Shown piece after piece: positions 25,691-38,260 of a stretch of DNA of 64,000 nt. A model generated the notes under the pieces. The model had not been told where the DNA came from. It saw only the letters and a program-made list of their open reading frames with translations, and ran no database searches. Source of the DNA: Combretum micranthum (taxonomy: Eukaryota > Streptophyta > Magnoliopsida > Myrtales > Combretaceae); assembly GCA_024138025.1 (NCBI GenBank), contig JAMXBD010000012.1:2542001-2606000 (forward strand). The letters are read 5' to 3'. The position numbers were made by a program, and so were the translations under genes. Each line of letters opens with the position of its first letter. Position 1 is the first letter of the stretch.

Positions 25691-26138
25691 ACAATGTTGT
25701 CAGAGCCGACCGGGGTTTGACCCGGACAGGCTAGGGGATCAGGGGTCCAGGGGTTGACTAGGTTCAACCGGGAGTCGAACCGAAGTCACAAAAAATAAAA
25801 ATATAAGGGATAATTTAATTATAAAATATCAATATGTGTATAATCACTCAATTAAATCTATATTTAGATCAAATTCATCAATTAATTATTAAATAAATAT
25901 GACTTAATGATTATATTTTATAAATTTATAATAAAGTATGAATAAATATTTAAATTTCTAATTTTTTATTTTATTTTTTTATTTTTATTTTTGTGGATCC
26001 GGGTCAACCGGTCTGGGTCGACCAGGTCAATCCAATTCTCACCAAAAATGAGCTAACCGTCTAACCTGGCCCACCTTCATTGCCTGTTCCGATCGAACCG
26101 GTTCTAACTGATCGGTCCGGGCCGGTTCTGACAACCTT
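25691..26138. mobile_element. hAT-like MITE, GC-rich termini
   Basis: Terminal inverted repeats: GTTGTCAGAGCCGACCGG at 25696 and its counterpart GTTGTCAGAACCGGCCCGG (reverse complement of the right end at 26135). Flanks AGCTTTCT (25683-25690) and AGTTTTCT (26139-26146) agree at seven of eight positions, the size of a hAT duplication. The interior is AT-rich without coding capacity, while the ends are full of CCGG/GGTC words. Confidence 0.7.
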
Positions 26139-26295
26139 AGTTTTCTAAGCAACCAAGCGTGAAAGCCATAGAATTGGTATGGATTTAGTTTGCCAAGTTT
26201 AGTAAATTAAAAGGTTTTTACTAACATTTGTTCAAATAAGATCTTTGTTAATAAGGAATACTAAAATATGAACAATAGTAAAGACTTCATATAGG

Positions 26296-27013
26296 TAGGA
26301 GTGTGCAAAAAAACCAATGTAACCGAAAAATCGATCTGAAACCGTAAAACCAATCTGAAAAATATGGTTAGCCGGTCCGTTGGTTTCGGTTTAGGATTAC
26401 AGTTTTTTTTTTTTTCGATTTTAGGTTTCGGTTTCGGTTTGTAATCACAAAAACCTGATAGTTAATTATTAGCCGTTTCAATATTTATAAATATATTATA
26501 TATAATTTACATATACACATAATTATTTTTTAAAAAATATATATACACATATATGATTTACATATACATATAATTTACCTATGTTAATATTCCTTGGATT
26601 TTGATTAAAGTACTATTGTCCTATGTTTGATGAAGTTAATATGGTAATTGATTTGGTTTGATTTTATTGATAACGATACATCCAAATGGTTTTTTTTTTC
26701 CTCCATTTCCTTAATTTGATTTTCTTTTTTTTTTAAGCTATTGTAATATATATAATAATTTAAAGAAAAACTCTATGATAAAGGCTAAAAAATAAAGTTT
26801 TTTGAAATTATCAATTTGATTTATTGAAAGCATTATGTTAAATGGTTAAAAATCGAAAACCAAATAAATTAACCAAATAAAATGATTAATCGTTAAGGTG
26901 GTTAACCGTTTACAATGGACTGGTTAGGGATCGGGATATTTAAAAACCGATAATTACGGTTAGGTTAAAAAAATAGGGCCATGGACCAGTTAATCGATTC
27001 ATAAACACCCCTA
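26296..27013. mobile_element. hAT-like MITE, 718 bp
   Basis: Left end TAGGAGTGTGCAA and right end (reverse complement) TAGGGGTGTTTATGAA are the TAGGGGTGT termini common in plant hAT MITEs. Flanking 8-mers CATATAGG (26288-26295) and CATACAGG (27014-27021) differ at one base. The interior has repeated GGTTTCGGTTT-type words near 26375-26445 and complementary AACCGAT-type words near the right end. There is no transposase. Confidence 0.75.
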
Positions 27014-28261
27014 CATACAGGGACTTTAGATGTCATGTCAATTCTTTAAGAAACTCTCTTTTTTAGAAACCTATTTACTTTATTCGACGCCTTTCATTTT
27101 AGGGTTTCTAGATATAATTTAATACCAGAAATATTAATTATTCATTTTACTAATTGATTCATTTTGACATCTATTAAAAATTCTAAAAATGAAAAAAAAA
27201 AAAAGAAAATTTTTGTGAAGGACTTAGATTTTTTGGAAAACCCCACTACAAGGATGAAAAAACTTCAAAAAGTCAATTTTTAATGTAAAGAATTGTGTTA
27301 AGAGCCTTAATTGTATATACTCTTTAGTAAATATGGTTTAAAAGTTGTTGATAATATATGAGAAGAAGCAGGGTAGTAAGTAAGTAATAGTTTAAGTAAA
27401 TTTAGCTCGACCTTGGTAAGTTAAACTCATGTTCTAACCAAATGTTACTAAGAAGAAGTTTTATATTAGTAATTGAGTGTGAGAAAGCAAGAAGATTTTA
27501 GTGATTAGTTTACTGACTAAGTCAATTATCATTTGGGAAGAACAACATATACTTTGGCAAACAATGTCAAACTTTAAATGTTTTTTACTCAAACTTATTT
27601 ACTTGAATAGATACCCATAAGAGAAAAAACAATAAATATATATGGTCTCTAACTTCATGTCTCAAACAAGTCATTACCAATTACATGCACATGCTTGATT
27701 TGATAAAATATATTCATATAATTACACATTAATTTATTATCTAGATATATAAGTAATTTTTGAGTTATTCACCAATTTGCTTTTGTCATATGTCTTGAGA
27801 AATTATTTTGATGAAAATGTTCCCTTTAAAATATATTATTTTTTTACTATTATAGACTACAAACAATGTTAACTTGTTTTATGAGATTTTGTTTTCACTA
27901 GTTACATAAATTGTAAATAAAATATCTTCATTGAACTAATCATTAAGGGTACAAGATTTTACATAATTATAATGGGAAAAAAAGGAAAAAAATAAACTAG
28001 CGAGACAGAATAAATGACTTTGAAAAAATTTATTGAATACTGAGATTGTTAATTTAAAAGTCAAGTTATTAATTGCATAACCAAATGCAACATTATTCTA
28101 TAAATATTAGGAATTTCTTTAGCCCATTGTTGAGTTAGTTTTATCCCTTTTAGTTAGATTAAAAGTTAACTTTTTCATAAATTATTTGAATTTCATCAAA
28201 TCCATGGAAATTTCTAAAGATTGTAATTTATTTCCAATTTTCTATGAATTTTAGATTCAAA
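27014..28261. other. AT-rich intergenic DNA, nothing recognised
   Basis: No open frame, repeat boundary or RNA gene that I can support; mainly AT-rich sequence. Confidence 0.5.
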
Positions 28262-28795
28262 CTCATCATTCCTTTCGTAATATTCTACTACTTGACAATT
28301 TAGCACATCTATATATCAAAACTACATCACAAACTCCAAGTCGCCTTGTTAATACACCATACATAATGTACAGCTTTAGAACTTTAGCACAGCAAAACTA
28401 CATCACCAAAACATGGATAGATTTGTATGAAGGACTTGTAATGCTAACTTCACACAAATTATATGAATTGCACCAAATATAGTGTGAATTGCTAGTGTCT
28501 GTTGTCATAGACCCAAAATTCACTGGTAGAGTTTTCCTTCTCTGTAAGCAGAAGGAGCACCTTGAACCTACAAGTACAAAGAACTCCGTTAATGGTACAT
28601 CGAGGTTGTCTTGCATGGTCACTCAAATGCTTAAGTTAGCTAAGGATTCTTAGGTGTTTGAAACACTATCTCTAAAGTAATTGACAAATTACTTACTTAG
28701 GGAATTTGGATCATTCCCTATAAGAGGTGGTCATAACAAGCACTCATAAGCCCTCTTCTAGCTGTCTCTCTTGCCATCGCTATAGGATACATTAG

Positions 28796-29047
28796 ATGTA
28801 TAATCTCGTGGAGAAGTGGAAAACATGGAACTACTGCAGCATGCTCAATGCTATACTAACAAATAGTAGACGAATTCCCACTCCATTCCTCTCATGTTCA
28901 TTATCTTGGAGTTCCTTCATGCTTAATGCACTAGTAAGAATAGTGGAGAGAAAGAAGGTGCCAAGCCCAAAAATCAACCCATTCGGGTTGGCCAGCATTA
29001 AGAAATATTATCTAACCATCCATAGAAGGAATGGAAGGAACTCGTAG
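28796..29047 (+). other. Recurring reading frame of array unit 1 (83 codons)
   Basis: The frame ends ...LVRIVERKK, KINPFGLASIKKYYLTIHRR, NGRNS and then stop. Counterparts end at the same place at 30644-30874 and 33327-33533. The counterpart at 32547-32750 is cut after ...KGLSPTIDSFKSASVKKYG by the foreign segment. The family is not recognised. The shared basic, Leu/Ile-rich end suggests either ancestral coding sequence or simply high similarity of the units. There is no evidence of expression. Confidence 0.3.
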
Positions 29048-30643
29048 AAGCCTCTGATATAGAGGAAACAAGAAAGGATGTAACTAATGATCAACTTGAT
29101 AACGACAATGATGTTATAGATCCATAATCTACTGGCAAAGTTGCTTCAATCTACATTGATAGGAACATCATGTCATTATCACTACAATTAGCATTGAAGC
29201 ATTTTCAATTTGAAGTTTTCCATGAGTGTTGAGTTCTCATTGTCGACAAGATGTGTTGTTTCTATTATGCATAGATGCAATTGCAAGATGAATCCACTAA
29301 TTTGTATAACTACAAATAATCTTTTGTGATACTGTATGTCATTTAATGCTAAAATACATATGCATATTCTTCATAATTAATTTGGTTGTAGAATGGCTAT
29401 AATTTATTACAATTGTTGTTAGAACTATAAGCTTTACACTCATCTATTTTGCATTTCATTGTGCACTATATTCCAGGTTTCCTATTCTTTCTCATCGAAA
29501 TGTCTACTCTCTCTCAACCTTCAATGTCGATAACTTTAGTCTACGTTCTAACCCAACTAACTAGCTAGCCCAACCTAACCCTAATCCCCAATAGGCTCAG
29601 TATCAAAATACCAACCCATCCCATATTGTTCAATCGAGCACAATTTTTTCCATTGTCATCATTTTCTTCATAGCATCCACATCAATTAAGTATTCTGTCC
29701 TCATAGCACTTGCCTATGATGGCAAGTTGAGATTCTCAATTCCTTTCATCTGCTATTTCCATACCTTTAGAGGTGAAGAAATGAGAAACAAATGGCTTGC
29801 TTTCCTTGGCTATGTGACCATTCAAACTGTCTCTATCTCTTATACATGTTGTGATATACTAAGAGGTCAATACTACACCAAAAAGACTCTAATGCAACAC
29901 GTTATAGCATCTTAAATACGTGTATTTTATACTAGTTAATTGTACTAAATTTTTTAATGTTTTTAAAAAGTTGCTTAAGGAAAACAACAAGCATATTGTT
30001 ATAGATAAAATTTTTGGAAAATATGGCAATTCAAGATACAATTGCTGCAATTCATAAAAAAAAATTATCAATATAGTCAATTTTTTATAGTAACAATGTA
30101 TAAAATAAGATGCGGACATTTTTTTCAACTAAACATTCATTTCATAATAATATACTACTTGACAATCTGGTACCATCCTTGATATATCACTTTAGGACTT
30201 TAGCACATCAAAACTATAGCATCAAAACATGGATAGGTTTGTATGAAGGACCTATAATGCTAAATTTTCATGAACTATTTGAATTGCATCGAATACAATG
30301 TGAATCGCTAGTGCTTATTATCATAGATGTCGAATTAATTGATAGAGTTTTCCTTCTCCGTAAGTGAAAGATTAGGGTACAGGACCACCTTGAACCTACA
30401 AGTGGAAAGAACTCGATTAGCAGTATATCAAGGTTATCTTGCATAATCATTCTGATGCTTAAGTTAGTTGGGGTTTTCAGGAGTACAAAACACTAACAAT
30501 GTCTAATGTGTTTGGTAGCTTACTTAGAGAAGTCGAATCACTACTTATAGGAGGTAGTCATAACAGGCTCTCACAAGCCCTCTTCTAACTGTCTCTCTTG
30601 TCGTGGTTATATGATACACTAGATGTATAATCTCATGTGAAAG

Positions 30644-30874
30644 TTGGTAACATGGAACTACTGCAATATGCCCGATACTATACTAACAAATAGCAGACTA
30701 ACTCCCACTCTATTCTTCTCATGTTCATTATGTTGGAGTTCCTTTATGCTTGATGCACTAGTAAGAATAGTGGAGAGAAAGAAAAGGCTAAGCCCTAAAA
30801 TTGACCCATTCAGGTTGGCCAACGTTAAGAAATATTATCCAACCATCCATAGAAGGAATGGATGGAACTCGTAG
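30644..30874 (+). other. Recurring reading frame of array unit 2 (76 codons)
   Basis: Same frame as 28796-29047, with FMLDALVRIVERKKRLSPK and a YYPTIHRRNGWNS end. Not recognised; included because the same frame stays open in other units while neighbouring frames carry stops. Confidence 0.3.
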
Positions 30875-32710
30875 AAGTCTCCTATATGGGGAAATAAGAA
30901 AGGATGTAACTAATGACTAACTCGATAATGAGAATGATGTTGTAGATCTAGAATCTACCAGCGCAAAGTTACTTCAATCTACATTGATAGAAGCATCATG
31001 TCATTATCGTTGCAATTAGCACTAAAGCATATTCAAGTTGAAGTTTTCCTTAAGTGTCAAGTTCTCATTGTCAACAAGATGTGTTGTTGCTTCTATTATG
31101 CATAGATGCAATCGCAAGTTCAATTAATTAATTTGTATAACTACAAAAGATCTTTCGTAATACTCTGTCATTTTATGCTAACATCCATATGCATCTTCTT
31201 CATAATTAATTTGGTTGCAAAGTAGCTACAATTTGTTACAATTGTTGTTAGAATTATAGGCTTTATGCTCATCTTTTTTGCATTTCATTGCATACTATAT
31301 TGCAGGTTTCCTAGCCTCTCTCATCAAAATGCCTACTTTCTGTTAGCCATCAATGTCGAGAACCTTTTGTGCACCTTTGAACCCAACTAACTAGCCAACC
31401 CAACCCAAATCATATTTTGCATTTGAACATTTTCTGTCATTGTCAACATCTTCTTCGTAGCATCCACATCAGTTAGGTATCCTATCCTCCAAACACTTGC
31501 CTATAATGGCAAGCTAGGATTCTCGATCCTTTTCATTTGTCATACTCGTAACTTTAGACGTAAAGAAATGAGATAAGATGGCTTGCTTTCCTTAGTTGTG
31601 TGACTATTCAAATTATCTCTATCTCTTATACATATTGTGATATACTGAGAGCTCAATACAACACTAAATTGAGTCTAATGCAATGCTTTGTAGCATCTTA
31701 AATATGTGTACCTTATAACAGTAAATTGTAATAAATTTTTTAATGTTTTTAAAAAGTTTCTTGAAGAAAACAGATTTTTGAGTAACTGAAAAGTGTTGCT
31801 ATGATATATTTCATGCAAAATCATGGCGACAAGCATATTGTTATATATAATATTTTTAGAAAACATGGCAATTCAGAATACAATTACTACAATTCATTAA
31901 AAAAGTATCAATATACTCAATGTTTTGTACTAACAATGTACAAAATAACATGCGGCAATTTTTTGCAACCCATCATTCCTTCCATAGTAATATACTACTT
32001 GACACTTTGGTACAATTACACACCAAAACTACATCATATACTCCTTGTCGCGTTGTTCATATACCATCCATGATATATCTCCTTACGACTTTAGCACATC
32101 AAAACATGGATAGGTTTGGATGAAGGACTTGTAATGCTAACTTTTTACGAATTATTTGAATTACATTTAATGCTATGTGAATTGCTAGTGCTTATTGTTG
32201 TAGGTGCCGAATTTGTCAGTAGAGTTTTTCTTCTTCGCAAGCAAAAGATGGGGGGTACGAGAGATCCTTGAACCTGTAAGCACAAAGAACTCAGTTAGCT
32301 GTATATCAAGGTAGTCTTGCGTGGTTACTCTAATGGTTAAATTAGTTGGAGGTTCTTAAGAGTACGAAACACTAACTATCTCAAATGTAATTGACAACTT
32401 ACTTAAAGAATTCGGACCATTCTTTATGATATGTGGTCATAATAGGCTCTCACAAGCCCTCTTCTAGCTATCTCTTTTGCCGTTGATATGAGATACACTA
32501 GATGTATAATCTCGTGTGAAAGTTGACAACATGAAACTATTGCAATATGCTCAAAACTATGCTAACGAATAGCAGACATACTGCTACTCTATTCTTCTCA
32601 TATTCATTATGTTTGAGTTCATTCATACTTGATGCAATTGTAAGAATAGTGGAGAGGAAGAAAGGGCTAAGCCCCACAATCGATTCATTCAAGTCAGCTA
32701 GTGTCAAAAA

Positions 32711-33030
32711 ATATGGTTTTAATATGATAGCTTTGATTTATAAATTTTGAAGCATTAAAAAGGTAAGCTTCGATTTAAGAATTTTAAGGTTGTAACCATA
32801 TGGCTTTAATAGGATAGTTTCAAATCTGAAGATCTTTAGTTTAACAAAGTTAATTTTAAATCAATTTTTTCATAAACTAGTAGATAAGTTAGGATCAACC
32901 ATCCCATTGATCCAAACTTAACGATTTTTCTCAATTTTGATCAGGTGGCGGCTCTTAAAATTTTTGAAAATCGAATTTCTTTTAGTTCTTAGTTAAGAGT
33001 TCGTATCAAATGGGTTAAGGTTTGGGGAAG
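32711..33030. other. Non-array segment breaking unit 3
   Basis: About 320 bp that does not align by eye to other units; unit 3 stops at a VKKYG-like point and unit 4 resumes at the AGGGAGTACGAGAGCACCTTG landmark. It looks like an insertion combined with a deletion of about 1.1 kb of array. Confidence 0.5.
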
Positions 33031-33326
33031 ATAGGGAGTACGAGAGCACCTTGAAGCCATAAGCACAAAGAACTTGGTTAATGGTATGTTGGGGTTGTCT
33101 TAAATGGTCACTCTAATGCTTAAGTTAGATGAGGGTTCTTAGGAGTACAAAACACTATCTCTAATGTATTTGGTAGCTTACTTACTTAGAGAATTCGGGT
33201 CATTACTTATAGGAGGTAGTCATAATAGGCTCTCATAAGCCCTCTTCTAGCTGTCTCTCTTGTCGTGGCTAAAGGATGCACTAGATGTATCTCATGTGAA
33301 AGTCGGTAACATGGAACTACTACAGT

Positions 33327-33533
33327 ATGGTCAATGCTATACTGATGAATAGCAAACTTATTCCTAATACATTCCTCTCATGTTCATTATGTTTAAGTTC
33401 CTTCATACTAGATGCATTGGCAAGAATAGTGGAGAGAAAAAAGAGGCTAAGCCCCAAAATTGACACAATCGAGTTGGCCATCGTCAAGAAATATTATCCC
33501 ACCATCCATAGAAGGAATGGATGGAACTCGTAG
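33327..33533 (+). other. Recurring reading frame of array unit 4 (68 codons)
   Basis: Homologous to the frames at 28796 and 30644, again ending YYPTIHRRNGWNS then stop. Function unknown. Confidence 0.3.
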
Positions 33534-36500
33534 AAGTCTCTGATATGGAGGAAATAAGAAAGGATGTAACTAATGATCAATTTAATAATGAGAATGATGA
33601 TGTACATCTAGGATCTACCAGTGCAAAGTCACTTCAATCTAAATTGATAGGAATATCATGTCTTTATCGTTGCAATTAGCATTAAAGCATATTCAACTTG
33701 AAGTTTTCCCTAAGTGCTGAGTTCTCATTATTATCAAGATGTGTTGCTTCTATTATGCATAGTTGCAATTGCAAGTTCAATGAACTTATTTGTATAACTG
33801 CGAAAGATCATTAGTGATGCTATATTTCATTTTTTGCAAACATACATATGCATCTTCTTCATAATTAAATTAATTGTTGTTAGAACCACAAGCTTTATGC
33901 TCATCTTTTTCACATTTCATTGCGCATTATATTGTAGGTTTCCTATCCTCTATCATCAAAATGTCTACTTGCTCTCATCAATCAATGTCAAGAACAATTT
34001 ATCCACTTTCTAACCCTACTTACTAGCCAGCCCAACCTAACCCTAATCCCTAACAGGCTCGGTATCAAAATACCAACCCATCCCATATTGTGCATTCAAG
34101 CATATTTCTTTTCATTGTCACCATCTCCATTGTAGCATCTAGATCGGTTAGGTGTTCTATCCTTATAGTGCTTACCTCTGATGAAAAGCCGAGATTCTCA
34201 ATCCCCATCATCTATCATATACATACATTTAGAGGTAAAGAAATGAGAAACAGATGGCTTGCTTTCCTTAGCTGGGTAGCCGTTGAAATTGTCTCTATCT
34301 CTTATACAAGTTATAATATACCGAGAAGTTAGTACTACACCAAAAAGAGTCTATGCAACACTTTGAGCATCTTAAATACATTATCTTATAGTAGTTAATA
34401 ACAAATTTTTTAATGTTTTTTTAAATTTTTTTAAAGAACATTATTTTAGTAAAATTGAAAAGTGTTGCTATGATATATTTCATGCAAAATTATGATGGCA
34501 AGTATATTGTGTTATAGGTTTTTTTTTTTGGAAAAATACAGCAATTCAAAATATAATTGCTATGCTACATGCAAAAATTATCAATATGCTCAGATTTTTA
34601 TACTAGCAATGTACAAAATAACAAGCAGTAATTTTTTGCAACTATCATTCCTTTCATAATAATATACTACTTGACAGTTTGGTACATCTACACATTATAA
34701 CTACATTATCTAATCCTAGTCACCTTACTAATATGCCATCCATGATATACCGCTTTAGTACTTTAACACATCAAAACTACATCGTGAAACCATGGATAGA
34801 TTTGTATGAAAGACTTGTAATGCTAACTTTTCATGAATTATTTGCATTCCATTAAATACTATGTGAATTGCTGGTGTTTATTGCCGTTGGTATCAAATTC
34901 CTTAGTGGAGTTTTCCTTCTTTGTAAGCAAAAGATAGGGGGTGCAGGAGCACCTTGAACCTCCAAGCACAAAGAACTCGGTTAGCAGTATGTCAGGGTTG
35001 TCTTACATTGTCTCTCATATGCTTAAGTTAGCTGGAGGTTCTTAGAGGTAAGAAGCACTAACTATCTTTAATGTAATTGATACTTATTTACTTAGAGAAT
35101 TCAAGTCATTCCTTATAGGTGGTGATCATAACATGCTCTGTAATTCCTCTTCCAGTTGTATCTCTTACCATGGCTATGGGATATACTACATGTTTAATCT
35201 TGTGTAGATATCGGTAACATAGAACTACTTCATTTATTTTCAATGCGATATTATCGAATGGTAGACTAATTCCCACTCTACCCCTTTCATGTTCATTATC
35301 TTGGGGTTCCTTCACACTTGATGCACTAGTAAGAATAGTGGTTAGAAAGAAGGGCCTAAGCCTAATAGAAGGAATGGAAAGAACTCGTAGAAGTCTCTGA
35401 TATGGAGAAATAAGAAAGGATACAACTAATGATCTACTCGATAATGAGAATGATGTTGTGGATCTAGTGCTACTAGAGCAAAGTCACTTCAATCTACATT
35501 GATAGGAACACCATGTCATTATCATTGCAATTAGCACTAAAGCATATTCAACTTGACGTTTTCTCTGAGTGGTGAGTTCTCACTATCAACAAGATGTGTT
35601 GCTTCTATTATGCATAGATGCAATTGTAAGTTGAATAAACTAATTTGTATAACTACATAAGATCCTTAGTGATACTCTATGTCATTTTTTGCTAACATGT
35701 GTATACATCTTCTTCGTAACTAATTTGGTTGTAGAATGGCTGCAATTTATTACAATTGTTGTTAGAACTATAAGCTTTATGCTCATCTTTTTTGCATTTC
35801 ACTGTGCACTATATTGCAGGTTTCCTATCCTCTCTCATCAAAGTGTCTACTCTCTTTTAGCCATCAATTCCGAGAACCTTTTGTCCACCTTTTAACCCTA
35901 CTAACTAGTTAGCCCAACCTAACCCTAATCCTTAGTAAACTCGGTCTCAAAGTACCAACCCATCCCATCCTATACATTCTAGCATATTTTTTCTCATTAT
36001 CTTCATCTTCTTTGTAGCATCCGCACTGATTAAGTGTTCTATACTCATAGCGCTTGCATGGCTGTGATGGCAACACACGATTTTCAATCGTTTTCATTTG
36101 TCATACTCATACTTTAAAGGTAGGAAAATGAGAAAGAGATGGATTGCTTTTCTTTAGCTATGTGACTATTCAAATTATCACTATCTCTTATACATGCTGT
36201 GATATAGTCAAAGATGAATACTACACTGAAAAGAGACGAATGCAATGCTTTGCAACGTCTTAAATACATGTCTCTTATAATAGTTAATTGTGATAAATTT
36301 TTTAATGTTTTAAAAAAGTTTCTTGAGGAAAACAATTTTTGAGTAGTAATTGAAAAGTGTTACTATGACATATTTCAAATAAAATTTTGATGGCAAGTAT
36401 ATTGTTATTAATAATATTGTAGGAAAACAAGGCAATTCAAAATACAATTGCTGCAATTCATAAAAAACTATCAATATAATCATCATTTTTGTATTAACAA

Positions 36501-36540
36501 TGTACAAATGACATGCCATAATTTTTTGCAAATAGTGCAT

Positions 36541-36830
36541 ATTTTATTAATATAAGTAATAACTTTGGTTATAAAAAAATTCAAATGGAAAGACAATAAT
36601 TTATACGAATTACCATATTTTCTTAAAATATTATCTATAAAACAATATATTTACCATCATACTTTTGCATTAAATATATCATAGCAACATTATAAAATTG
36701 TTAATAAAAAAATTTTTTCTTTAAGAAACTTTTTAAAAACATTCAGCAATTAACTATTATAAAAGATATATTTTTAAGATGTTACATTGCATTACATTAG
36801 ACTCGTTTGGTCTAGTACCATTACCAAAGC
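36541..36830 (-). repeat. Inverted partial copy of the array unit end (foldback arm)
   Basis: The reverse complement of 36541-36830 (…CGAGTCTAATGTAATGC…, …TTTTTAAAAAGTTTCTTAAAG…, …GTTGCTATGATATATTTAATG…) follows the unit end seen at 36230-36530 and 31665-31880. It sits head-to-head with unit 5, giving a palindromic junction centred near 36538. Confidence 0.7.
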
Positions 36831-37451
36831 AAAAACATGCTCGTTTCTATTTCGTAATATTTATGCTTATCATACATTGATGACGTACGTATAAAGAAAT
36901 CTGCTATTTTTTCCTTTATATTATCATGTGTGTCAAATGAAAAAAAATATAATATGTAATATATATAAATAAATAAATGAGAGATTGCAATTTATTGATC
37001 AAATTGGAATAACTTAATTCAAATCAAGATATATAGCAATATCACTTACAAGCAATGAATGTTTTGCTTAAAAATTTTAATAAAGCTATCAAATTCATGG
37101 TTAGTTACAGCCTTCATCAACATTATTAAGGTAAATATATATGTATATATATATAACAAAAAATATAAATAATGTGATAGGTAACTAGCATTTTGTTACA
37201 ACCAACTATTTTTTAATTAAATCGAAATATCAATTTAAACATACAATAGAAGCTATCAATATCCCTCTTCTCTTGGGTATTAAAATTTTATGAGATAGAT
37301 ACATAGTGTTGATAAGATTTAATATGCACAAGTAGTGAAATCATTAGTTTTTTTTTTTAATCGCCAACATTTATGCTCATTAATTAATAATTTTTGTTAC
37401 TATTCTATCATTATTGATACATAAATTGATGGGTTAAAATTGGCTCACTTC
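36831..37451. other. AT-rich DNA between the array and the solo LTR
   Basis: No gene or repeat termini seen. Contains short TA and AT runs at 37137-37154. Confidence 0.5.
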
Positions 37452-37456
37452 ACTAC
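37452..37456. repeat. Target-site duplication ACTAC (left)
   Basis: Matches 43452-43456 exactly. Confidence 0.85.
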
Positions 37457-38063
37457 TGTCATGACCCTAAATAGGGGTCTAATAGGTTTAATCAAAAGTC
37501 GTCATATCATGTATGCACCCATAACATGAAGACCGCCCTGCAAGTCAGAGATTACAAGACTCTAATTACGTTTTCTCTCAATAAGTTATACATATATATA
37601 TTTAGAAAAAAAATTGGTTACTAATATTTCCACAAATCACAATGACCGCAGAGAATCAGATGCCCTACCAAAGATGAAACAAGATAAAGCAACTTAAGTT
37701 ATTTATCATCCATTATCAAAGGAGATTAAAAGAAATGAATCAAATTTTAAGTCATTTCTCTCAACTAAATTTACTTCGTAGATATTTTAATCTTTTAATT
37801 ATCATGACTTGATCTTTGACACTCTCTACACTCATTTCTATCCCAATCCCAGTATTATAATTTTCCTACAAAAACAAACTATTGGAGGGTAAGCACAACT
37901 AGATTAGTGAGATATATCCCTAAGCAAAATGTACTCATAACAAATAGAATAACAAGCAAGTTTGTTATCAAGCATATGAGATGCATCAAATACGTAAGTA
38001 AGCAATACATATAATTATCCAGAGACCATATGTTAAATAAATTTACGCCCTTCATTGGGTTTA

Positions 38064-38260
38064 GGTGTTGTAGGTATTACTGGCTACTACTCGCTGAAAA
38101 TTTTATGTAGGTGATACTGGCTACTATTCGCTAAATATAGATCTTACCGTCTACTACTCGCCAAAAAAATATGTAGGTGTTACCAGCTACTACTTGCCAA
38201 AATATAGATCTTATTGGGTATTACTCACCACATGCAGATACTATCGGTTATGCCAACCAC
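38064..38260. repeat. Short tandem repeat inside the solo LTR
   Basis: Four to five imperfect copies of a ~37-41-bp unit containing GTAGGTNNTACTGGCTACTAC and CGCCAAAATATAGATCTTA; one copy is shortened. Confidence 0.75.

Larger units (their letters stand above)
28262..36537 (+). repeat. Tandem array of five diverged ~1.85-kb units of unknown identity
   Basis: Landmarks recur in the same order and strand. CTACTTGAC occurs at 28288, 30155, 31995 and 34667. The 'AACATGGAACTACTGCA'-type word occurs near 28823, 30650, 32528, 33309 and 35218. The 'CCATAGAAGGAATGGA' word occurs in units 1, 2 and 4, and a shortened form (AGAAGGAATGGAAAG) in unit 5. Approximate units: 28262-30127, 30128-31967, 31968-32710 (truncated), 33031-34640 (lacks its first ~240 bp), 34641-36537. 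Full units are about 1.84-1.87 kb. Several units include a CCCAACCTAACCCTAATCC (telobox-like) word. No known transposon termini, RT or transposase was recognised. It could be a satellite derived from a transposon or a decayed gene family. Confidence 0.85.
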
